Positions 38,434-50,793 of a DNA stretch of 64,000 nt are shown one piece after another. Position numbers and translations under genes: made by a program. This DNA comes from Umbelopsis ramanniana AG. Taxonomy: Eukaryota; Mucoromycota; Umbelopsidomycetes; Umbelopsidales; Umbelopsidaceae. The notes beneath the pieces were generated by a model that saw only the letters and a program-made list of their open reading frames with translations, was not told where the DNA came from and made no database searches. How positions within the stretch are numbered: the first letter of the stretch is position 1; every line of letters begins with the position of its first letter. The stretch lies in NCBI RefSeq assembly GCF_025399195.1, contig NW_026252114.1:186001-250000 (forward strand). The letters run 5' to 3'.

Positions 38434-41400
38434 ATGCTAAAGAGTAGCTCCTGCAAGGAAGTCATTTTGAGATGCTCGGTCATCCAAGCTCGAAATGTTC
38501 TTGCTAAAGATAGCGTACGACTCTTTCCCTTCTTTGTAACAGTTGTATGCTTACCTTGTTCAATAACACTACCCGCCTTTTTTTTTCTCAACTATAGAAT
38601 GGACTTTCTGACCCATATGCGGTCGTAACCAACGGAACAGAGTCCCACACTTCTCAAGTTCACCCCAAAACGTTGAACCCGGAGTGGAATTTCTCTTGTG
38701 ACCTTACTCTTACTTCGAATTCTTCTCGAGTTTCAGTTGTGCTTTGGGACAAGGATCAATTTAAAAGCGACTTTCTCGGGCAAATCTCAATTTCTTTGGC
38801 CGATCTCTTCAAGCCAGGTCAAAAAGTCGGGTTTAATGAAGAAGGCAATGAGGTATGTGTATAATCCACTGTCACCTTGGATCTCTGTATTTGCTCGCTC
38901 GCTAAGACAATGCATACAGCCCATATGGTATGATTTGCTTGATCGAGAGACCTATCGAACCAGGATTCTGAGGCGCACGAAGAATACTCCACAAAAATCC
39001 GAACCAACATCAAATGGGCAAGTGCTTGTTAAATTTGGTATCATCGAAGAATACGGCTCTGCTGCGCCTGATGATTGGACTCATCTTTGGGAAGAGTTTT
39101 TAAGCGCCGCATTGAACGATCGCAAAATCAACGCAGCAGACACACTGAGTGTGGCTGACAAGGACAGCAGTGAAAAACAAACAGCTGCAGCCAAGAAATC
39201 GCTGTTGCAGAAATACAAGAACACTTCCGATGATTCAATTGACACCAGTGCCATCAAGTTTCACGGCGCAGATTTAATGGGAGTGATGTATATCGAAGTT
39301 ACCAGTGCTAGTGACTTACCGCCAGAAAGAAATGGTAAGCGTTCATGTGATTCGCACGAAACGCCAACCGTGTTAGTGCAAACTGTGAAGCGACCATATC
39401 CCTGACGTACTAATAATATTATTTCTTTCGCCATCCATCCATTTAGTTCTACACACTGGGTTTGATATGGATCCTTTTGTATTGGTTACCTTCGGACGTT
39501 CAACTTTCCGAACTAAGGCCATTCGCCATTCTTTGAACCCGACTTGGAACGAGAAACTGTTTTTCCATATTAATGAAAATGACATCAATTATAAGCTTAA
39601 GTTCTCGATCTATGATAAAGACAAGGTGTCTGGTAACGACTATGTGGCTGGCCAAGAGATTTCTATCATTGACATTATCAACAAGTCAATCGAATCTGGA
39701 AAGCTATCTCTTCAGTCTACCAAGCCTGGGTCGGAACCCAGGCAACAAGACGGCGGAGATGAGCACATTCATCTGACCTTGGGACGAGCTAGCACCGAGA
39801 CTTCTGCTAAAAATATCGAATCGGATATGGACCTGCATACCATTGACCTAAAACTGAACAACGAAGAGAAATGGGAAGGACGTCACCAGCCAACCTTGAC
39901 TTTCCGAGCAAAATATGTTCCTTACGAACAAGTTCGACGTCTCTTTTGGTTAACATTGACCAAGACCTACGATAGTGATAACAATGGTCGTATGAGTCGT
40001 ATGGAAGTCCAAACCATGCTGGAAAGCTTGGGTAGTACCATTTCGGATTCCACTTTGGAGTCATTCTGGGCTTACTTCCACAAAACCGAGGATCAAGAGC
40101 TGGAATTTGACGAGTTGATCGACAGACTTGAAGATCATATTGTGCATAACGATCTTCGCCGTCTAGACTCAAAGAGTTCTCGTCAGGCGCCTTCAGAGAC
40201 TAATCAGGAACCTGGTGTCGCTAAGAACGTGTCGAACTTTTTGGATCCAGCCCGTTACTATCAATACGATGAAGAGATTGGATCTGACAGCGTGACCGAT
40301 GAGTCTGACAGTGATGGACTCTTATATACTGGCGATGGTCTCACGATGTCAAAGCATGATCACGATGAGCCTTTGAATGAAGCTCACGGTATTCAGTATA
40401 GTTTACACGATTCAAATGAACCACTCAACGTCAAGGACGGACAAGATGTGAAACCTCAGGACGGGATCGATGTTCAAGACGGAAGAATCGAAAAAGTTAT
40501 CCACGTTCGAGAGTGTCCTATCTGCCATCGTCCAAACATGAATAAGCGATCGCAAATGGATATCATTACCCACATTGCAACTTGCGCTGCGGATGACTGG
40601 ACTACTGTCGACAAATTTGTCATGGGCAATTTTATTACTGAAGCATATGCACAAAGAAAGTAAGTACAAACTCTTCGGCATAGGAAAAGTACAGGTTGGG
40701 ATTTTTAACTTACACACCATCGTTGTCAAGGTGGTTTGTCAAAATGATTAGCAAAGTAGGATATGGACGCTATTCCGTTGGATCGGTAAGTTTTTTTTTT
40801 TTTAAAATGATTCTAAATGCATTCAAATACGCGTGGCTACGAAATGGCTTACAATGTCCCGATTTAGGATAACGCCAATATCCTGGTTCAAGACAGATTG
40901 ACCGGACAGATTATCGAAGAGAAGATGGCCGTGTACGTACGTCTAGGAATGCGATTGCTGTATCGTGGAAGCAAAAATGCAGTGCATAGCAAGCGTGCAC
41001 AAAAAATTCTGCAGAACATGAGTATAAAGCAAGGCAAGCGCTTTGATGCTCCTGAATCAGCTGCAGACATTCCTGCTTTCATCCAGTTCCACAAACTTGA
41101 CATGGGAGAAGTGCTTGATCCTGTGGATTCCTTCAAAACGTTTAACGAGTTCTTTTACCGCAAGCTTAAAGTTGACGCCAGACCGTGCGACAAGCCGGAA
41201 GACCCAAAGATTGCAGTCAGTGCAGCTGACTGCCGCATGATGACCTTTGCAACCATCGATGACGCCACCAAGCTTTGGATAAAGGGCCAAGAGTTCTCAG
41301 TTGGTAAATTATTGGGAGACGAGGAACTTGGTAAAACATACACCGGAGGTGCTTTGGCCATTTTCCGTTTGGCACCTCAGGATTACCATAGGTAAGATGA

Positions 41401-41849
41401 TTTGTTTGGATGAACAGGCCACGCTACACACACAGAAAATGCTAATCTTCAAGTGACACAGATTTCATTCTCCTGTTGATGGTGTTGTCAGCGAACCTAG
41501 GCACATTAGTGGGCAGTATTATACTGTCAATCCCATGGCAATCCGTACCACATTGGATGTTTATGGTGAGAATGTCCGATCGATTTTGACCATCGATTCG
41601 CCTGAATTTGGCAAAGTAGCTGTAGCATGCATTGGAGCCATGATGGTGGGATCCATCGGTATCACAGCCAAGCCTGGGTCAACTATAAAGAGAACGGACG
41701 AATTAGGCTATTTCGCATTTGGTGGTAGTACTCTCGTCGTGGTCTGGCCTCCTGGTAAAATTGAATTTGACAAGGATCTCCTTCAGAACGCACAAGAGCG
41801 CCTTGAGACCCTTACAAGAGTGGGTCAGCATATTGGCAAGGCACCGTAG
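38434..41849 (+). CDS. Phosphatidylserine decarboxylase, Psd2 type, with two C2 domains and an EF-hand
   Basis: Makes phosphatidylethanolamine from phosphatidylserine at endosome/vacuole-type membranes in yeast. Exons 38434-38514, 38598-38852, 38920-39334, 39447-40659, 40731-40785, 40868-41391 and 41462-41849 give 976 aa (yeast Psd2 is 1138). The first C2 domain starts at the N-terminus (VIQARNVLAKDSNGLSDPY, NPEWNF, LWDKDQFKSDFLG); the second follows (DPFVLVTFGRSTFRTK, NPTWNE, YDKDKVSGNDYV). A 12-residue EF-hand loop DSDNNGRMSRME sits at about 426-437. The catalytic half has FNEFFYRKLK, DYHRFHSPVDG and the self-cleavage motif GGST at 935-938, whose Ser becomes the pyruvoyl group. GGST rather than LGST is the Psd2 variant. 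The start at the edge of C2-1 leaves a missed upstream exon possible. Confidence 0.93.
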
Positions 41850-42641
41850 GTCCACCCCGCAATGCGTATATATAATATATATTTTTTATTGGTACCACCA
41901 TGGTGATATCAGTTACCCGTCCTAATCAAATAAAAAGTCATGACCCAGGGACAATAAAAAATCTTGACACACTACTTGTGATAAAAGCTCACTTAACCTT
42001 GTTGACGGTTTATGGCAATTTGTGGCGAAGGATCTTTTCACTCAACCTTCCTGATTTCATGTGACAAGAACAAGGGCTATATTTGTGGAACTTTGTGGGA
42101 GGGTTTTTTTGGGTGAATTTATAAACAGCTTCTGAAGAGTAAGCCAAACGTTAATCAAATAGTGAATGTGCTTGACAAGGCACGTAGGAGAATAGATTAT
42201 ATAATTCGATTGGAAACTCAACAATAGCATGTGGGAATTGATAAGGGGGAGGTCAGCTGAAGTGTCAGTAATTGGGAAAAAAAGGTAGAAAAAATATACT
42301 GCTGAAGCGTGGAGATACAGCGAAAGAGGAGGGAGACAAACGACGAGGTAAGAAAAGAAAAAATGGGGTTTTTTGAAAGGAGAGTGAGGGTGAGAAGTAA
42401 TATTATACAACAAAACGTGACAGTTTGGAAGCTTTGAGGGAACAAGCAAAGGGAAGGTAGAACATGGGGATTGAACTGGAATGGGAACATAAGGATGAAG
42501 AAAGACGAAAAAGAGATTTTCTATACAAGTATAACACGCCTTGCAGACCATATGTGCATCGTAAACGAAATAATACAACACGATTGCGTATTGAGTGAGT
42601 AGTGCAGGGCGGTATGAAGGGGAGTAGGTTGGTTGAATCAT
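41850..42641. other. Convergent spacer with a long pyrimidine-rich tract on the minus strand
   Basis: From about 42240 to 42500 the minus strand is almost all C and T, so open frames arise by composition. A 195-codon frame (42641-42057) runs directly on from the homeobox stop codon. It has no family features and is most likely 3' UTR. Confidence 0.55.
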
Positions 42642-43926
42642 TCATTCCCAAGGGCGAAAGCTTCTTGGTTTGGCTTGCTCATCCTGTTTTTCTTCTTCCT
42701 CAACCTCTTCAGTCACACTTCCCCAAGCGTCATTACCACTTTTGCTGCGAACAGATCGTAGTTCTGCACGGCTCAAAGGTGGGAGTACCATTTGTTCGCT
42801 TGCTCGTCGCTTACGCTTCTCCTCACTCTTCTGTACATACTCTGCGGCTGATGCTAATAAATCGATGGCCGAATGGTCGGAGTAGGCTGGGGTGGGTGGC
42901 AAAGAATATGAGTGTGAGTGCGATCTGCGATGATACGGTGAAGAGGATGTACTAATTGGATTCAAGGCAGGTGGGGTGGCCAATGTGGCAGGGTATGGAC
43001 CTTGGTGGGTGGGAGTTTGTGGTGCTGAAATGGAGCCTGAATTTCTACGACTATCAAAATAAGCGGCTTGATGGGCTGAAGCTGGAGTAGGGTTGAGCGA
43101 TAAGTTAAACATATCAGAAGTTGGTGAATATAAAGGTGTAGCATATCGACGATCATGTTCACTAGTAGCACCACCATCCTGGGAACCCAATTTAATAGGA
43201 GGAGGAATAGAAAGATGCTTTGAGCCAGACCGATGGTCTCCAGCAGGTGCGCCGGAAATACTTCTAGACGATTCAAGTTCCGGATAAGCTGAAGTTCTTC
43301 TTGCAGCCTTTACACTATATTCGGTCGCATTATGAAGTTGTGGAGGCTGATCATCCAATCTGGAGAAAGTGGGAACAAATTGATATTTTGGGTTGCTTCC
43401 ATTTATACCAGGTGTTAGAGGCGAGTGTTGGAACCGATGTTGCGACTGTGCGTTTTCAGCGTTCATAGCATTCAGTCTGGCACGATTGACCTTAGCACGA
43501 CGATTTTGGAACCAAACCTATGTGTCACACACACCCCAACGGCACGCAAAGCGACAAGAAAAAAATAAGAAGATTGAAATACGACTTTGGTCAGTAAACC
43601 CACACACCAACCTGTACTTCTCGATTCGTCATATTGAGTTGATTTGCCAGCTTTTCCCGGACTTCAAAGCTGGGCGTATCAGTCTTCTCAAATAATGCTA
43701 AAAGATCCACCAGTTGCTCTGGGGTGATACGCTTTCGCTTGGCTTTCTTGGCTGGTTGGTCATCCAGCTTAGAGTCTTGCTCAGCAAAGGATGACCTTGG
43801 CGGAGCAGAATAACGGCGAGACGACGCTGAAGCAGGAGGCTTTAGAGATGACGCTGCGGAATCTTGGTCTTGAGAAGGTGGATTGAGTAAAGATGAGATA
43901 GATTTCCGGTTGTCATTGGCTGACAT
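42642..43926 (-). CDS. Homeobox transcription factor
   Basis: Exons 43926-43612 and 43517-42642 give 396 aa. A homeodomain spans about 62-121: KRKRITPEQLVDLLALFEKT in the N-arm and helix 1, and VWFQNRRAKVNRARL in recognition helix 3 with the invariant Trp, Phe, Asn and Arg. The intron falls just before the VWFQN segment, near homeodomain position 44/45, a position often seen in homeobox genes. The rest is Ser/Pro/His-rich and disordered (SISAPQTPTHQGPYP, RRSHSHSYSLPPTPA), with a short acidic C-terminal tail. The N-terminus SISSLLNPPSQ is a motif common at the start of fungal transcription factors. The target genes are unknown; Yox1/Yhp1- or Pho2-type is possible. Confidence 0.93.
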
Positions 43927-44416
43927 TGTAACAGAGACAAAGAAGTTATCTTCAAAAAAGGTAGAAAAAAAGGAAGGAAAGAAAAAGTAATATATAAAAA
44001 ACAAAAATAAAAAAAATAAGGCAAGGTTTTTTTTTGGTCGCTGGGGATATTACTTTGCTGCCGCACTTTCTGCTTTTTGAATTTGCTGCTGGTCATTTCC
44101 TGTGTTACCAACCTTTATTTTGACCCATTTTTCTACTGCAAGTACGCTATCCCATTATCCTTCTGATGCCTTGAGATGCTACAAGTCATTTTTGAACATG
44201 GTATTACCCTTCGAAAAAAGTATATGAAACATTTTTCGTTCCAAATATTTCAGAGATTCTCAATTCAGAGACTGGGGCCTGCGCTGTAAGTTGCTTACGA
44301 AATAAAAAATATGAACTGCTTTATTATCTTATATGAAAAAGTTAATTGCGCTTGTGATATAATGCACCTTTGGCTTGTGTCCAACCACTTCGTTTAGTGC
44401 AAAACAAATCTTTGCC

Positions 44417-44764
44417 TCATCGTATTTTTACTTTTTGATTCTGAGTCATGCAATAAAGCCTTTTGCCTAATTCGCTTGGCTTGCGGAAACCTTCCTTGTT
44501 GTCTCTTGTCCAGATATCGGAGTTGAGTTGAACCGAGAGAGAGTAAATAAATAGAATGTGCCGAAAGGGAATGCCGATCGTACAACGTTTTGTCCGACGC
44601 AAATAACGCCTTCTGAACTCGAATATGGTGTCAATGAGCCTCGCTTCTATAGCGGCCGTTTGCAAATGTAATAACCCATATACAAAGGTTTCATATTCAT
44701 TTTCTTGCATCATGTGCATGGCCGGTAACAGAAAGCTAGGTTCACTCAGCTTAGCAAAATTCAT
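44417..44764 (-). CDS. Small hypothetical ORF, doubtful
   Basis: 115 codons from an ATG, rich in Arg and Leu (IFEFRRRYLRRTKRC). There is no recognised domain, signal peptide or membrane helix. It could equally be a chance ORF in a long spacer. Included so that the region is not passed over. Confidence 0.2.
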   Translation of the reverse strand: MNFAKLSEPSFLLPAMHMMQENEYETFVYGLLHLQTAAIEARLIDTIFEFRRRYLRRTKRCTIGIPFRHILFIYSLSVQLNSDIWTRDNKEGFRKPSELGKRLYCMTQNQKVKIR

Positions 44765-44961
44765 AAACCTGAGACAGAGTGTGCATTATACCTCCCTAAG
44801 GTTTTAGTGTGGTGGTCGGGTGGCTCAAAACACGACGATATTTGCCTGTGGCCAAACCACGTTTTCTATATTTAAGGAAATCCCTTGGTAACCCGAACTG
44901 ATCTTTGTAATGTGGTATGCCGTGTTGTGGCCAGGTAGGTTGAGCTCATATCACTAGAAGG

Positions 44962-44984
44962 TTTTTTTTTTTTTAAAAAAAAAA
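44962..44984. repeat. T13-A10 homopolymer palindrome
   Basis: A run of T immediately followed by a run of A, then more A-rich sequence to about 44998. Likely slippage-generated; nothing suggests a transposon end. Confidence 0.8.
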
Positions 44985-46074
44985 TAAAAAATAAAAAAGT
45001 TGATAGATGTCTAAGACTACATACTATTCTGGGATTTGGTGTGTTTATCAAGTTGGGATAGTGCTGTGCGTAATTCACCCCAACCGTGACGAAAAGAGCA
45101 ACCGTCATTATAACCGAAAAGTTCAACTTGGTTTTGCGTACATAATGGGGCATTGCCTGGAGACAAGTCTCGTAAGTGGAACATATCATAAATAGTAGAT
45201 CACTAAGAAAAGGGGTAAATTATACTTGGGTAACTGAGTCATGCTGGACTAACTGTGCAAATCGTGACACTGCTAGTGCATTCTTTTGGTTGAACAGCGC
45301 AGTTCACCTCTATAGACCGCAGAAGATGCCACTGGTAAAAAGTGTGTGAGGGGAGTAGCCAGTCATCAGAGACGATTTAAAGTTCATTCTGCAGCAGGTC
45401 CAACAAAACAACAAAAGACGAAGCAACCATTTCGCCACAATGCTGTAACAACGATTTTGAAACCCAGTCTACATACCAACTGCATTGGGCAGTGGAATTG
45501 CTGAAAACACACCAATCCAAAACAACCGCCTCTTCCAATTGGTCTGGATTGATGAACACTTCGTTTCTATGGTGCGTCAAAGAAAAGCTGATGTGAGAAG
45601 TCACATACAACATGAAGCACAGCATTGCTATAATGTTGCACACACCCGTTTTTTAACACGGCAATGGTCACTTTTTAATGACGAACACGGTTTTTGGTCT
45701 CGCCTGATCAAAGGCTGATGCATTATATTCAGAATACTATTCGCCATTACTTATGAAGAAGGTAATATAATGCTACTCTCTCATTATAATACGTGGCTGT
45801 GAAAATCCACAGCCCTACTCGCCGTCTTGGATGGCGCCGCAAGCCATTTGTTGTGGTGTCAGTGATATTCGTGTCATGAACCGCGCCACCACAGTAATGG
45901 TAGGGTTGTCTCATTAGTATAAGATGGCAAAGCGTAAAAAATCTCAAATGGGCGAAGGAATATCACAGTGTGTATCAATTGTCTATGGCGACGCAATGAA
46001 GCTATAAGTCAAAGTGACTGTTTCTTCCAGTGACGGAACGACAGGTTCCTTTCTCGACTCCTCCATTTTAATAC

Positions 46075-47332
46075 ATGTATCGCATAGCGACAGCCGTGAA
46101 AGCCTATGGAAGGACCTCGATCTCGCCAATACGAGCTCATGGGTTTAATCAGCAACTCACTTATTCGACTCGTCGAATGCCACAAAATGTTCGAGTGGAA
46201 CCGTACATTATCGAAAACATGACTGCACCATCTTTACCACCACCAAAAATTCGATATATCCGACCAATTTTATTCACTGCAGTAGCTTCTGGAGGTGTAT
46301 TTGGCATTGCTATTGCTGAATACGACTATAAACAAAGGTCAATGTGGAAACGTCTTCAAAAATGGGCCGGCAACCGAGAAGTCACACTGTCAGACGCTTG
46401 GATGGCTCAAAAGCAAGAGATAGCTTCACGAGTCAATCAGACCTTGAGCAAGTTGGAGCAGCTTAATTTACCGGAGGACATACGTAGAGCTTATATGATC
46501 GTATATCAAAAGTGGGAATCATGGAAGGAATCAGAGAAAACCATTGCTGCCATAATCGCCATCAACACCGTCGTATTCGCGGCTTGGCAGATACCGATAC
46601 TACGACCATTCATGCGCAGATACTTTGTGCATGATCCTTTAAGCGGACGGTCTATTACACTGTTAACCTCCTGCTTCTCACATCAAGAGTTTTGGCATTT
46701 TGGTTTGAATATGATGGCATTGTGGTCTTTTGGCGGACTTGTTCATGATTACCTAGGTAGGGAACAGTTTTTGGCATTCTATTTGACCACTGGAATGGCC
46801 GCGAGCGCAGTCAGCCACGTCTTTGGGTTGAGTATGCGACGTGTTCGTCCTGTCCTGCCAAGTTTAGGAGCGAGTGGTGCCATCTACGGTTGCTTATCCG
46901 CCACAGCAATGCTCTATCCCGATGCAAGTGTCTACGTGGTATTTCTACCTTTCCTACCAATTAAAATAGGGTAAGTATCTGCTTGATACGATCAAAAGAT
47001 TGTAACTTGCTATAAGCTACTACGCCTGTCATGGATGACTTACAAAGTTTATAACATGGCGTGTCACCAGGTACGCATTGCCAGCACTTATGGGACTAGA
47101 CCTTGCCGGTATTCTTCTGCGATGGCGAACATTTGATCACTTTGTAAGTATTATGGATGAAAAAATGGGGTCATTGTTTATATTACATTTTTTCTAATCT
47201 ACATTATTCTTTCTTCACATCCCAAAGGCTCACTTGACAGGAGCTATGATGGGCCTTGGTTATATTAAATATGGACCGACTAATATATGGGCACCTTTGC
47301 TATCCAATTACCAGAATGCTTCTCATCATTAG
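46075..47332 (+). CDS. Mitochondrial rhomboid protease (Pcp1/PARL type)
   Basis: An intramembrane serine protease of the mitochondrial inner membrane; in yeast it processes Mgm1 and Ccp1. Exons 46075-46970, 47071-47143 and 47228-47332 give 357 aa. The N-terminus is rich in Arg/Ser and lacks acids (RIATAVKAYGRTSISPIRAH), as in mitochondrial presequences. TM segments include IRYIRPILFTAVASGGVFG and IAAIIAINTVVFAAWQIP. The catalytic dyad is Ser267 in GASGA and His325 in AHLTGAMMG, and FWHFGLNMMALWSFG is the conserved HxxxN region. One extra N-terminal TM before the rhomboid core fits the PARL arrangement. Length matches Pcp1 (346). Confidence 0.92.
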
Positions 47333-47574
47333 ATATACTGTAGCTGTTACATAAAGAAGAATGTATCATGAGAACGTACGTGGCATGTTGAAAAAAATTG
47401 CAAAGCCCGATGAATGAATGCCAAATCAAGGTTTTTTTTTTTGGAGAGGGCCAGGTCCAGCTCACAGTTACAGAAATTTATAATACTACGTATACACGAA
47501 TCATTCATACCCAACCCACACAGTCGTAGTGCTAAATAGTGCGCTGCTATTTTTTCCGCTTCTCGCTCTCCTAA

Positions 47575-48891
<1,317 letters not shown>

Positions 48892-50793
48892 AAACTTGAA
48901 ATTGAATGTTTAAAAAGAAGTACAATAGCTGCATTGCGTAGTTTTTCTATGTGGAATTCATTTTGCTGAGTTTGAAAATAATTGATATGTGACTGTTTTA
49001 CACATTTTTTTGGCATGTGGAAGTTGTGGAAGATACTGTAGACTTGGAAGCATATTTATTGTAAAGTGAACTACCGAAAGGCATTAATGACCCGTGTAGC
49101 TCATTATGGTAGATTAAATTAGCACAATACAAAGTAGGCACTTTGGTAAGGCTCCTAATTCACTTTGCTGGCTTTACCTTTTCCGCCCAAACGCCGTGCT
49201 CTCATGGCCGTTTTCGATTTTAAAGCCCTTTAGCGTTGTATTTGTTTAACCGAATTATAAATCTGCAGGGCTATTAATTGCTCGTCTCTAGTACATGTGA
49301 TGCATTGAGTGCAATATCGAGCGCTATAGAAGTACGGCCAAACGAGCATGTTCTAAAATCTTACGTGTATCGCAAGAAATAAGGATCAGCCTACCTTTAC
49401 ATCATATGCTGTGCTCTGGAAAGTTGGACATAAATTATATTGATTCTTGCCGTCTTGACAAAATCAAAAGGTTGTAAATAGTTCAGAGAGTTGTACTTTG
49501 GTATTATTAACGATCCAAAACAGTCATTCAGACATTGACTGGTTAGATCTCGATCTGACGATCCTTGATCAATACAAAAAGGGTTTACGTTCTAGACGGT
49601 GATTCATTAATGCATAACAACATGTAACGTGTGCTTGCAACAAGATAACCTAGTAGTTAGGCGGCCATTAGCACCGTAGGTTGTGCTATGTTTTGGTTTA
49701 TTTATTTCATTTCAAAAAAATTTCAAGTCAATGAATTTGGATCGCGATTTAGTACCCACTTCTCGTGAATTATTTCCGAAGAAATTGGAAAAGTTTGTGT
49801 GGAAACGACCTTCTATTACTCTTTGCGCCCGTTAGTTGTTTCTCACCACCGACACAAACAGAGCTCATGTCACCATCATAAAGACAGAAAGGAGAGTTAC
49901 AGGCATAACAGGCCATTCGAGACGAAATTTAGTCGGCGCTATCAGTGTTGTCGCCATAAAAAGTGACCTGTCATATCGAGTTGTGGGTCTGCTTCCATTG
50001 TTTGCAATGTTACTTGTGCCATCCAATTACATCTTCTCCCTCAGAATAAATGGAAGCAACCTTCTGATCCATATATGATGACGTGACATCGAATTTCATC
50101 ACACTCTTGATGGATCTTTCACTCCAGTTTTCTCTAACTGAGATTGTTTCTTCCCATTGAGTTTTCAATCTTACGAGAACGTACGAAGACTTCGAATATG
50201 AGGCGTCTATAAATTCACAATCGACTTGTGAAGAGGCCAATTAAACATTTACTTTTGAAAAGACGTAACCTTCAATGTCTTATACTATTTAGTTCCGTTT
50301 ATCTTCATGAGAAAGCCGGACTTTATACTTGATTCTTCTTTGGTTTACATACTACAAACGGAGTAGCTACAGCCATATGCAAATGTAGATATTTAAGATT
50401 TATTAATAACTGTTGCGGTATGGGCATAACGAGATAAACGTAAATTTATCTGAGCATAGTCAATTACTTAAGATCAAACACTCGTCGTCCAAAGCTGTTG
50501 ATGGGTTTCCAACTCAAGTGTGTAGAACAAACATAGCCGTTGAACCTGAATCTTTTGATAATACTCACTGACGTGTTATAGAATAGAAAAATTTATTTAA
50601 AAAACCTATTAATCCCATGGCCGTTCTTCTGAAAGATATATTCTTATAAGCCAATGCTGAACAAAGAGGGGTGCAAAAGTTACTGACACTGGGGGTTTAC
50701 GAGATGTCAATTTCGGTGACTGCATTTGTGGGAAGGAGCCTCAAAATGGAATGTGCAAGACAAACCTCGGCTGACTTTGTACCAGTAACCGCC
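48892..50793. other. 1.9 kb AT-rich spacer upstream of Sec10
   Basis: No recognised gene. A 76-codon minus-strand frame (50240-50010) without ATG start looks somewhat protein-like but matches nothing I know. The Sec10 promoter must lie at its right end; an in-frame upstream ATG is at 50704. Confidence 0.45.

Larger units (their letters stand above)
43927..46074. other. 2.1 kb divergent spacer between homeobox gene (-) and rhomboid (+)
   Basis: Mostly AT-rich. It contains a T/A homopolymer palindrome, a small ATG ORF (44417-44764, minus) listed separately, and a 7-bp hairpin (GGCTGTG/CACAGCC) at 45795-45814. No family match was seen. Confidence 0.45.

Noticed and set aside
45485-45718. 77-codon plus-strand ORF and opposing 88-codon ORF (45643-45377)
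   Set aside because: Overlapping frames on both strands in a spacer with no family features; probably chance.
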